The position numbers and the translations under genes were made by a program. From NCBI RefSeq assembly GCF_030268885.1, contig NZ_BSSA01000003.1, positions 1 to 64,000 on the forward strand: a stretch of 64,000 bases of DNA. Direction: 5' to 3'. The notes beneath the pieces were generated by a model. That model worked only from the letters and a program-made list of their open reading frames with translations, did no database searches and was not told where the DNA came from. The stretch is from Kitasatospora phosalacinea. GTDB lineage: Bacteria; Actinomycetota; Actinomycetes; Streptomycetales; Streptomycetaceae. Below are positions 25,650 through 32,797 of the stretch, piece by piece (positions within the stretch are counted from its first letter, which is position 1; every line of letters starts with the position of its first letter).

Positions 25650-25686
25650 GTAGACACTGTCTACTCGCTGCTGGTAGACAGTGTCC
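25650..25686. promoter_or_regulatory. TetR-type operator pair between Uma2 and tetR
   Basis: GTAGACACTGTCTAC (25650-25664) is a perfect palindrome around one central base. A second related site, GGTAGACAGTGTCC (25673-25686), ends at the start codon of the TetR gene and contains its presumed -10, TAGACA. Binding would block the tetR-mfs promoter directly and could affect the Uma2 gene. Confidence 0.65.
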
Positions 25687-26289
25687 ATGAGCAGCGACGA
25701 ACAGACCCCCCTGCGGGAGCGCCTGGTGGACGCCGGGGTGGAGTTGGTGGTGGCGGAGGGGTCGGGGGCGGTCGGGCTACGGGAGATCGCGCGGCGGGCC
25801 GGGGTGTCGCACGGGGCGCCCCGGCGCTACTTCGCGACCCACCGGGAGCTGCTGTCGGCGGTGGCGCGCCGCGGGTTCGAGGAGCTGGCGGGGCGGTTCG
25901 CGGCAGTGCGGGGGGCGCAGCCGCGGGAGCGGCTGGCCAGGCTCGCCCGGGCGTACCTGGCGTACGCCGTCGAGCGGCGCGGGATGTACGAGTTGATGTT
26001 CCGGCACGACCTGCTGAGCAGCGACGGGCTGGCGGAGGCGGGGCCGCGGCTGCGGGAGGCGACGGTGCCGCTGTTCGGGGAGCTGGTGCGCCTGGTCGGG
26101 GAGTGCACGGGGGACGCGGAGCGGGCCCCGGTGGTGACCGCCGCGCTGTGGGCGAACCTGCACGGGCTGGCCCAGTTGCAGGGCTGGGGGAGCACGGGGC
26201 TGATGCTGGGGGAGGGGCGCGAGGAGGAACTGCTGGCGGCGGTGCTGACCGCGCACCTCGGGGCCGCGGACCTCGGGGCCGCGCAGTGA
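25687..26289 (+). CDS. TetR/AcrR-family repressor
   Basis: 200 aa. The N-terminal helix-turn-helix is LRERLVDAGVELVVAEGSGAVGLREIARRAGVSHGAPRRYFATHRELLSAVARRGF (about 9-65). The C-terminal part is the TetR_C-like ligand-binding region with MYELMFRHDLLS and ALWANLHGLAQLQ. It overlaps the start of an MFS exporter gene by four bases (GTGA), so the two form one operon that the protein probably represses until a drug-like ligand binds. Confidence 0.9.
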   Translation: MSSDEQTPLRERLVDAGVELVVAEGSGAVGLREIARRAGVSHGAPRRYFATHRELLSAVARRGFEELAGRFAAVRGAQPRERLARLARAYLAYAVERRGMYELMFRHDLLSSDGLAEAGPRLREATVPLFGELVRLVGECTGDAERAPVVTAALWANLHGLAQLQGWGSTGLMLGEGREEELLAAVLTAHLGAADLGAAQ

Positions 26290-27677
26290 GCCGCCTCGCG
26301 CTGCCGGTGAGTGCCGGGGCGGCCGTCCTGGTGGCCCTGGACGGCACGGTGCTGCTGATGGCGCAGCCCGACATGAAGCGCGAACTCGACGCCACCGCGG
26401 CCCGGTTGCAGTGGACGAGCACCGGCTACCTGGTGGCCGTCGCGGCCCTGCTGGTGCTCGCGGGGCGGCTCGGCGACCGGTACGGCCACCGCCGGACGCT
26501 GCTGGCGGGCGTGCTGGGCTTCGGCGCGTCCTCGGCGGGCGTCGCGCTCGCGCCGACCGTCGGCTGGGTGGTCGGACTGCGGGTCGCCCAGGGCGTGTTC
26601 GGCGCGCTGCTGCAGCCGGGCACGCTCGCGCTGCTGCGGCTGTGCTGCCCGCCGGAGCGGCTGGGCCGGGCGGTCGCCGTCCGGACGGGGGCGATCGCGG
26701 TGGCGGCGGGCGCGGGTCCGCTGCTCGGCGGGGCACTGGTGGACGGGTTCGGCTGGCGCGCGGTGTTCTGGATCAACGTCCCGGTCGCCGTGCTGCTCGC
26801 CGCCATGACGCTCGCCCTGCGCCCCGCCCCGGTCGAGCCCGGCAGCCCGGTCGAGCCCGAGAGTCCGGCTGAGCCCGGGAACCCGGGAGCCCGGCCCCCG
26901 TTCGGCCTCGCGGCCGCGGTCCTGCTGGCGGCGGCGCTGGCGGTCTCGGTGCACGCGCTGTCCCGCGTCCCGGAGCGCGGCTGGGGCGGGGCGTCCGTCG
27001 AACTCGCGCTGTCCGCGGCCCTGCTGGGGGCCCTGGTGGGCCACGAGCGGCGGGCCGCGAACCCGGTGGTGCCGCGTCCGGTGGTCCGGTCGCGCCCGGT
27101 GGCGGCCTCCCTGTTCCTGCTGCTGACCGCTTCGGCCGGGCTGTTCGGCACCCTGTTCAGCACCACCTTCCGCCTCCAGGACGCCCTGCACGTCGGCCCG
27201 TCGCAGACCGCGCTGCGGATGCTCCCGCTGACCGCGCTGATGGTGCTGGGCGCCCCGGCGGCGGAACGGGCACTGCGGGCGCGGGGGCCGCGGTGGACGG
27301 CGCTGGCGGGGGTGGCGCTGCTGGTGACGGGCATCGCGGGGCTGGCCGGTCCGGGCGGCGCGGGCGCGTCGGTGGCGGCCACCGCGGTGGCCTCGGCGCT
27401 GCTGGGCGCGGGGTTCGCGGCGGTGATGGTGACGGCGACCGGCACCGTGGTCGGCGACGCCCCGCCGGGGTACGCGGGGGTGGTCGGCGGCCTGAAGCAG
27501 ACCGCGATGAACGTCGGTCCGACCCTGGGCATCGCGGTCGCCGTCGGCACCGGCACCGGCACCGGAACGCCCGGCGCCCTGCCCGCCCTGGCGCTGCTCG
27601 CCGCCCTCGGCCTGCTGCCCGCCGCCGCCCTCCCGGCCGGTCGGCACCTCCGCGGGCCCGCTGTCGGCGGCGCGTGA
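26286..27677 (+). CDS. MFS drug exporter, DHA2 (14-helix) type
   Basis: 463 aa from GTG 26286, overlapping the TetR stop. The first helix begins LALPVSAGAAVLVALDGTVLLMAQPDM. Motif A is GRLGDRYGHRRTLLAG (about 60-75) and motif C-like GAGPLLGGALVDGFGWRAVFWINVPVAVLLA is at the helix 5-6 region, both typical of EmrB/QacA-type proton antiporters. A Pro/Glu repeat (about 180-200) forms the cytosolic loop. The role is export of a toxic compound sensed by the adjoining TetR. Confidence 0.92.
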   Translation: MSRLALPVSAGAAVLVALDGTVLLMAQPDMKRELDATAARLQWTSTGYLVAVAALLVLAGRLGDRYGHRRTLLAGVLGFGASSAGVALAPTVGWVVGLRVAQGVFGALLQPGTLALLRLCCPPERLGRAVAVRTGAIAVAAGAGPLLGGALVDGFGWRAVFWINVPVAVLLAAMTLALRPAPVEPGSPVEPESPAEPGNPGARPPFGLAAAVLLAAALAVSVHALSRVPERGWGGASVELALSAALLGALVGHERRAANPVVPRPVVRSRPVAASLFLLLTASAGLFGTLFSTTFRLQDALHVGPSQTALRMLPLTALMVLGAPAAERALRARGPRWTALAGVALLVTGIAGLAGPGGAGASVAATAVASALLGAGFAAVMVTATGTVVGDAPPGYAGVVGGLKQTAMNVGPTLGIAVAVGTGTGTGTPGALPALALLAALGLLPAAALPAGRHLRGPAVGGA

Positions 27678-27723
27678 CGCCCGGCGCCGCGCAGCCCTCG
27701 CTGCGGCGCGTCACCGGGCGTCA
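27675..27723. terminator. Bidirectional terminator between MFS and HAD genes
   Basis: TGACGCCCGG (27675-27684) and CCGGGCGTCA (27714-27723) pair perfectly; the enclosed region forms a second, inner GC-rich stem. The left arm includes the MFS stop codon. Confidence 0.75.
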
Positions 27724-27736
27724 ACCGAAGGGCGGA

Positions 27737-28393
27737 TCAGGGCAGTTCGACGACCAGGGTGCCGTCGGCGGCGGGGCTGACGAAGACGCCGGACAGGTCG
27801 TCCACGTGGTGGTCGGGCCGGTGGGCGGCGGCGCGCGGGCCGATGCCGAGCACCGGCATCCCGGCCGCCCGGGCGGCGGCGATGCCCGCCTCGGAGTCCT
27901 CCAGCACCAGGCACTCGGCGGGGGCGACGCCCAGTTCGGCGGCGGCCTTGAGGAAGCCCTCCGGGTCGGGCTTGCTGGCGCCGACGTGCTCGGCGGTGAT
28001 CATCAGCGGCGGCAGCGGGACGGCGGCGGCGGCCATCCGGACCCGGGCCAGCCGGTCGTCGGCGGAGGTCACCAGGGCGTGCGGCAGACCGGCCAGCGAG
28101 GCCACCAGCCGTGCGGCGCCCGGGACTTCGACCACGCCTTCGGTGTCGGAGGACTCCTCGTCGAGCATCACCGCGTTCTCGGCGAGGTTCTGCTCCACCG
28201 GGCGGTCGGGCAGCAGCAGGCCCATGGTGAGGTGGCCCTGCCGCCCGTGCGCGACCCGCATCACCTCGTCGCCGTCCAGGCCGTTGCGCTCGGCCCAGCG
28301 GCGCCAGCAGCGTTCGACCACGGCGTCGGAGTTGACCAGGGTGCCGTCCATGTCGAGCAGGACGGCCCGGACCGGCGGGGTGAGGACGGGCAT
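27737..28393 (-). CDS. HAD-family phosphatase
   Basis: 218 aa from ATG 28393 with GAGGAG upstream; a longer start adds 14 residues. Motif I is LLDMDGTLVNSD (about 12-23) with both catalytic aspartates. HALVTSADD gives motif II, ASKPDPEGFLKAA motif III, and LVLEDSEAGIAAARAAGM motif IV. The cap is the small helical type of subfamily IA (sugar-phosphatase/phosphoglycolate phosphatase-like). The substrate is unknown. Confidence 0.88.
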   Translation of the reverse strand: MPVLTPPVRAVLLDMDGTLVNSDAVVERCWRRWAERNGLDGDEVMRVAHGRQGHLTMGLLLPDRPVEQNLAENAVMLDEESSDTEGVVEVPGAARLVASLAGLPHALVTSADDRLARVRMAAAAVPLPPLMITAEHVGASKPDPEGFLKAAAELGVAPAECLVLEDSEAGIAAARAAGMPVLGIGPRAAAHRPDHHVDDLSGVFVSPAADGTLVVELP

Positions 28394-28461
28394 CGGGGCT
28401 CCTCGGGAGGCCTCGTACGAGTGTTTGTTCCTCAATCGTACAAAAACGTCCGCGGGCGCCC

Positions 28462-28929
28462 TCAGCCCACCAGGTGCGCGTTCACCGCCCGGGCCTCCGC
28501 GGCGAGTTCCGGCAGCTCGACCACCTCGGTGCCCGCGGCGGTCAGCAGTGCGGTGCCCTGGCAGTCCTCGACGAACAGGGCGGGCTCCCGCCAGGCCACC
28601 ACCACCCGCGGCACCCGGGCCGCGACGATCAGCTCCGCGCAGGGGTGCGGCCGGGAGGCGCGCCGGCCGCAGGGCTCCAGGGTGGAGTAGACGGTGGCGG
28701 TGCGCAGCCGCGGGTCGCCGTCCGGGAGCTTGCCGAGCGCGGCCTCCTCGGCGTGGTTCACGGCGTCCACCTCGCGGCTGTACCCCTCGGCGAGCACCTC
28801 GCCGTCCGCGCCGACGACCACCGCGCCGACCGAGAAGGCGGTCGTGGAGGGCGGGCAGCGCTTCGACAGCTCGATCGCGCGGCGCATCCAGTGCAGGTCG
28901 CGCTCGCGGTCGTGGTCACCGGTGCTCAT
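28462..28929 (-). CDS. Zinc-dependent deaminase, RibD N-domain/dCMP deaminase-like
   Basis: 155 aa. The zinc site is HAE (in NHAEEAALGK, His ligand and catalytic Glu) with EPCGRR and HPCAEL (two Cys ligands), the CDA-fold arrangement of RibD deaminase domains. In riboflavin synthesis such a domain deaminates the pyrimidine intermediate; free-standing versions also act on dCMP. Its start overlaps the stop of the RibD-reductase-like gene by 14 bp, so the two are translationally coupled and together resemble a split RibD. Confidence 0.85.
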   Translation of the reverse strand: MSTGDHDRERDLHWMRRAIELSKRCPPSTTAFSVGAVVVGADGEVLAEGYSREVDAVNHAEEAALGKLPDGDPRLRTATVYSTLEPCGRRASRPHPCAELIVAARVPRVVVAWREPALFVEDCQGTALLTAAGTEVVELPELAAEARAVNAHLVG

Positions 28930-29611
28930 CGGGGGACTCCTTCGGGGCGTACCGCAGCAGGACGACGTCCCCCACGGTACGTGCCCCGAGCAGCCGCATC
29001 CGCCGGGTCGGGCCGCCGGGGTAGGCGGCGGGGGAGAGGAAGCGCGGCGCGTCGGCCTGGCCGACCAGCAGCGGGGCGACGGCCACCTGCAGCTCGTCGG
29101 CGAGGCCCTCGGCGAGGAAGCGGGTGTGCACGGCGCCGCCGCCCTCGACCATCAGCCGGCGCACCCCGCGGGCGCCCAGGTCGTCCAGCACCGCGCCCAG
29201 CGCCACCTGCGGGCCCAGGCCGACCACCTCGGTGCCGGGCGCCCCGGCCAGCGCGGCGCGCAGCGCGGGCGCGGCGGCGTCGGTGGTGTAGGCGAGCTTG
29301 GCGCCGCCGGTGTGCCAGAACCGCAGCTGCGGGTCGAGCCGCCCGCTCGCGCTCAGGGTGACCTTCAGCGGGTACGGGGGGCGCCCGGCGGCGACCCGTT
29401 CGGCGCGCCGCCCGGCCGAGTTGACCAGCAGCCGGGGGTTGTCGGCGCGCAGCGTCCCGCCGCCGACCAGGACCGCGTCGCTGTCGGCGCGCAGCGCGTC
29501 GACCCGGTCGAAGTCCTCGGCGTTGGAGAGCAGCAGCCGCTCGGGCGAGGCGTCGTCGAGGTGGCCGTCGAGCGACACCGCGGCGCTCAGCAGGACGTGG
29601 GGGCGGGGCAC
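28916..29611 (-). CDS. RibD C-domain/dihydrofolate-reductase-like reductase
   Basis: 231 aa. RibD_C motifs: LLSAAVSLDGHLDD at the N-terminus, SDAVLVGGGTLRADNPRL for NADPH binding, LMVEGGGAVHTRFLAEGLADEL near the C-terminus. It would reduce a ribosylaminopyrimidine intermediate or an analogue with NADPH. It is the upstream partner of the deaminase gene. No other rib genes are here, so the pair may be a specialised or secondary-metabolic copy rather than the housekeeping enzyme. Confidence 0.87.
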   Translation of the reverse strand: MPRPHVLLSAAVSLDGHLDDASPERLLLSNAEDFDRVDALRADSDAVLVGGGTLRADNPRLLVNSAGRRAERVAAGRPPYPLKVTLSASGRLDPQLRFWHTGGAKLAYTTDAAAPALRAALAGAPGTEVVGLGPQVALGAVLDDLGARGVRRLMVEGGGAVHTRFLAEGLADELQVAVAPLLVGQADAPRFLSPAAYPGGPTRRMRLLGARTVGDVVLLRYAPKESPDEHR

Positions 29612-29690
29612 GGCGGGACTCCACGGGGTCGGCGGGCGGCGGGGCTCCCACCGTACGCCCGCCCGTGCGCCGCCCGGCGGCAGCGGCCGC

Positions 29691-30275
29691 TCAGGACGGC
29701 CGGGGCGGCACCGGCAGCGGCAGGGCGGGCAGCCCGTTGATGCTGACGCCGACGTTCTCCTTGCCCTCGCAGTACTCGCTGAACCGGTCCTCGCCCTTGC
29801 GGTCGAAGTACTCGGCGAGCAGCGTCCGGTCGGCCCGGTAGTCCATGAACGGGACGGCGAACCCGCAGGAGTCGCTGACCCGCTCGGCCCGGACCAGGAC
29901 GATCGCGCGCAGCGCGGTGCCGTCCGCGGCGGGGTCGAAGCGGGCGAGCAGCTCGGCGAACCGCGGGTCGTCGCGGAACACCGGCTCGCCGTGCCCGTGC
30001 ACCCGCAGCACGGTGGGCGGGCCCTCGAAGGCGCACCACATCAGGACGATCCGCCCGTTCTCCCGCAGGTGGGCGATGGTCTCGGCGTGCGAGCCGCCGA
30101 AGTCCAGGTAGGCGAGCGTCAGTTCGTCGATCACGACGAGGGTGCCGACCCGGCCCTTGGGCGACAGGTTGAGGAAGCCGTCGGCGGCCAGCGGGGCGGT
30201 GCCGACGAAGTAGACGGGCTGTTTCTCGATGAACGCGCGCAGCTTGGCATCAATGCGCTCATAGGTCTTTCCCAT
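29691..30275 (-). CDS. Pyridoxamine 5'-phosphate oxidase-family flavin/heme-binding protein
   Basis: 194 aa from ATG 30275 (an ATG three codons earlier is closer to GGGAG and equally possible). The split-barrel PPOX domain shows FVGTAPLAADGFLNLSPKGRVGTLVVIDELTLAYLDFGGSHAETIAHLRENGRIVLMWCAFEGPPTVLRVHG, typical of the PPOX class that binds FMN, F420 or heme. The C-terminal 60 residues are specific to this subgroup. Substrate and cofactor are not determined by the sequence. Confidence 0.83.
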   Translation of the reverse strand: MGKTYERIDAKLRAFIEKQPVYFVGTAPLAADGFLNLSPKGRVGTLVVIDELTLAYLDFGGSHAETIAHLRENGRIVLMWCAFEGPPTVLRVHGHGEPVFRDDPRFAELLARFDPAADGTALRAIVLVRAERVSDSCGFAVPFMDYRADRTLLAEYFDRKGEDRFSEYCEGKENVGVSINGLPALPLPVPPRPS

Positions 30276-30424
30276 GCGGAGCATTCTGCTCCCGCCGACG
30301 TGGAAAAGACGAGTGATTGCTCATCAGTCTTGCGATGCGAGACGCAGGTGTCCGAAGAGTGGAACGTTTTCCTATGCTGGAGGAGCCGCCGAGGAACCGC
30401 CTTCGAGGGAGAGGGAGTCCCGCC

Positions 30425-31243
30425 ATGCCCGCCTACACCCACGGCCACCACAACGCCGTCCTGCGCTCGCACCGCAGCCGCACCGCCGCCAACTCCGCCG
30501 CCTACCTGCTGCCCGAACTGCGCCCCGGGCAGCGGCTGCTGGACGTCGGCTGCGGTCCGGGCACGATCACCGCCGACCTGGCCGAACTGGTCGGCCCCAC
30601 CGGTCGGGTGGTCGGCATCGAGCCGGTCGCCGGGGTGCTGGCCGAGGCCGCCGCCCTGGCCGCCGACCGCGGGCTGGCGAACCTGTCGTACGAGGTCGCG
30701 GACGTGTACCGGTTGCCCTACGCCGACGGCTCGTTCGACGTGGTGCACGCCCACCAGGTGCTGCAGCACCTGCCCGATCCGGTCGCCGCACTGCGCGAGA
30801 TGCGCCGGGTCACCGCCCCCGGCGGGGTGATCGCGGTCCGCGACTCGGACTACGCCGCGATGGCCTGGTACCCCGAACTGCCGGAGCTGGACGAGTGGGT
30901 GGGCCTGTACCGGAAGGTCGCCCGGGCCAACGGCGGCGAGCCCGACGCCGGTCGCCGCCTGCTGGCCTGGGCCCGTGCGGCCGGGCTGGCCGACGGGCCG
31001 GGCGTCGAGGTCGTTCCCTCGTCCAGCAGTTGGACCTTCGCCACCGACGAGGAGCGCGCCTGGTGGTCGCAGAGCTGGGCCGAGCGCACGACGCGCACCA
31101 AGCTGGCCGACACCGCCCTGGCCGAGGGCCTGGCCACCCCCGCGGACCTGGAGCGGATCGCCGACGGCTGGGCCCGCTGGGGCGCCGACCCGGATGCCTG
31201 GTTCGCCGTACTGCACGGCGAACTCCTGGTACGCGTAAGCTAG
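30425..31243 (+). CDS. Class I SAM-dependent methyltransferase, UbiE-like
   Basis: 272 aa from ATG 30425 with GAGGGAGAGGGAG just upstream. SAM-binding motif I is RLLDVGCGPGTITADLAELVGP (about 39-60), then IEPVAG, VADVYRLPYADGSFDVVHAHQVLQHLPDP (motif II region) and VTAPGGVIAVRD (motif III). The C-terminal third contains WTFATDEERAWWSQSW, seen in a streptomycete subgroup of small-molecule methyltransferases. The substrate is unknown, and the neighbours give no pathway. Confidence 0.87.
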   Translation: MPAYTHGHHNAVLRSHRSRTAANSAAYLLPELRPGQRLLDVGCGPGTITADLAELVGPTGRVVGIEPVAGVLAEAAALAADRGLANLSYEVADVYRLPYADGSFDVVHAHQVLQHLPDPVAALREMRRVTAPGGVIAVRDSDYAAMAWYPELPELDEWVGLYRKVARANGGEPDAGRRLLAWARAAGLADGPGVEVVPSSSSWTFATDEERAWWSQSWAERTTRTKLADTALAEGLATPADLERIADGWARWGADPDAWFAVLHGELLVRVS

Positions 31244-31360
31244 TTGGGACGCCCCCGCGTTAACGAGACGTTGACCGGCCGCGTACCGCCCGGTAGCACT
31301 CACCGTCCAGCCTGGTGGCCGGACGGGCGGTCCGACCCGCCCCCCACCGGGTCGGACCGC

Positions 31361-31366
31361 TACCGT
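31361..31366 (+). promoter_or_regulatory. -10 box for leaderless small-gene transcript
   Basis: TACCGT lies six bases before ATG 31373; no ribosome binding site is visible. Confidence 0.45.
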
Positions 31367-31372
31367 GTGGGC

Positions 31373-31594
31373 ATGCACCGGGAGGAACGCCCGGCCGCCC
31401 CGCACCGGGTGATGCGCCAGGACGACAACGGCAACCGCTTCCTGCTCGCCCGCGGCCTCGACCGGGCCCGGGCCGAGGCGCTGGCGGCCGAGTTCGAGGC
31501 CCGCGGCCACAAGCAGCTGTACTGGGTCGAACCCGAGGACCCCCAGGGCCCCGAGGCCCCGGAGGGCGCCGGGGAACCCGCCGACCCCGCGTGA
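31373..31594 (+). CDS. Small SPOR-like domain protein
   Basis: 73 aa from ATG 31373, six bases after a -10 hexamer. HRVMRQDDNGNRFLLARGLDRARAEALAAEFEARGHKQLYWVEPED matches the short streptomycete proteins annotated as SPOR-like, in which a strand-helix-strand unit ends in YWVE. The last 20 residues are Pro/Glu-rich. No signal peptide or membrane segment is present. The function is unknown. Confidence 0.75.
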   Translation: MHREERPAAPHRVMRQDDNGNRFLLARGLDRARAEALAAEFEARGHKQLYWVEPEDPQGPEAPEGAGEPADPA

Positions 31595-31678
31595 TCCCCC
31601 GCCGCCCGGCCCGGCCCGCGTAGCGTGTGGCCCCGGAGCGGCGCACGCCGCCCCGGAGGTGGATGCCGAGGAGGACGC

Positions 31679-32149
31679 GTGGGCGTCGAGATCGAGCGCA
31701 AGTTCCTCGTCCCGGACGGCGCAGCCGTCCCGGACGGGCGGGAGTTCGAGGTCCGGCAGGGGTACCTGGTGCTCGGGCCGGAGGGGGCCGAGGCGCGGGT
31801 GCGCGAGCAGGGCACGGCGTGCTCGCTGACCGTCAAGCGCGGCGTCGGGCTGGTCCGCGGCGAGTGGGAGATCCCGCTGAGCGCCGAGCAGTTCGCCGAG
31901 CTGTGGCCCGCCACCGAGCACGCCCGGATCGACAAGACCCGCCGGATCGTCCCGCTCGGCCCGGACGAGGCCGTGGTCGACACCTACCACGGCCGACTGG
32001 CCGGACTGCGCACCGTGGAGGTCGAGTTCACCGACCCCGAGCGGGCCGCCGCGTTCACCCCGCCGCCCTGGTTCGGCCCCGAGGTCACCGACCGCCCCGA
32101 GTTCGGGAACCAGCGGCTGGCCGCCGCCGACGCCCCGCCCCTGCCGTAG
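31679..32149 (+). CDS. CYTH-domain (class IV adenylate cyclase/triphosphatase) protein
   Basis: 156 aa from GTG 31679 with GAGGAGG 7 bp upstream. The N-terminal signature GVEIERKFLV is the E-x-E-x-K of the CYTH tunnel fold, which binds metal-chelated triphosphates. RVREQGTACSLTVKR, EWEIPLS, KTRRIVPLG, VVDTYHGRLAGLRTVEVEF supply the remaining basic and acidic strands. Bacterial members are mostly inorganic triphosphatases or thiamine triphosphatases. Length is normal for single-domain forms. Confidence 0.9.
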   Translation: MGVEIERKFLVPDGAAVPDGREFEVRQGYLVLGPEGAEARVREQGTACSLTVKRGVGLVRGEWEIPLSAEQFAELWPATEHARIDKTRRIVPLGPDEAVVDTYHGRLAGLRTVEVEFTDPERAAAFTPPPWFGPEVTDRPEFGNQRLAAADAPPLP

Positions 32150-32182
32150 GGTCGGGCGGGTACGACGAGCACGAGGACGGCG

Positions 32183-32584
32183 ATGGCAGACCTGATCGAC
32201 ACGGTGGCGTGGGTGCGGCTGGAGGGCGGCCGGATCCTGTGCGCCCGCCCCCGCGGCAAGGACGTGTTCTACATCCCCGGCGGCAAGCGCGAGGGCACCG
32301 AGACCGACCTGCAGACCCTGGTCCGCGAGGTCGCCGAGGAGCTCACCGTCGCCATCCTCCCCGACACCGTCACCCACGTCGGCACCTACCGGGCCGAGGC
32401 CCACGCCCAGGCCCCCGGCACCCTGGTCTCGATGGCCTGCTACGCCGCCGACTACACCGGCACCCTCGCCGCCAGCAGCGAGATCGAGGAGGTCGAGTGG
32501 TTCGGCTACGCCGACCGCGACCGCGTCCCCCCGGTCGACCAGGTCCTCTTCGACGACCTGCACCGCGACGGGCTCCTGCACTAG
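32183..32584 (+). CDS. Nudix hydrolase
   Basis: 133 aa. The Nudix box spans residues 34-56 (G-x5-E-x7-REVAEE-x-T-V) with threonine in place of the last glycine. Such enzymes cleave nucleoside diphosphates linked to another moiety, with Mg2+ held by the REVAEE glutamates. It lies 33 bp after the CYTH gene in the same direction, so the two phosphohydrolases may be co-transcribed. Confidence 0.9.
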   Translation: MADLIDTVAWVRLEGGRILCARPRGKDVFYIPGGKREGTETDLQTLVREVAEELTVAILPDTVTHVGTYRAEAHAQAPGTLVSMACYAADYTGTLAASSEIEEVEWFGYADRDRVPPVDQVLFDDLHRDGLLH

Positions 32585-32797
32585 GCACCCGGGAGACCCT
32601 CCCGCACGCCGAAACGCCCGGTCTGTACGCCAATCGGACAGACGACCCGGATGCCGGGATAGCGGCGCGGTTCCCTGGGTATGGCAGAGTTCGGCAGCAT
32701 TCGTCACGATCCGTGAGCCCGCGGCGGCGCGGCGTGGCGGCGGCCCGCACCCCGGTGACCGCCGGGGGCGTCCCAGCGACGGCCGGAGGCTCCGTAG

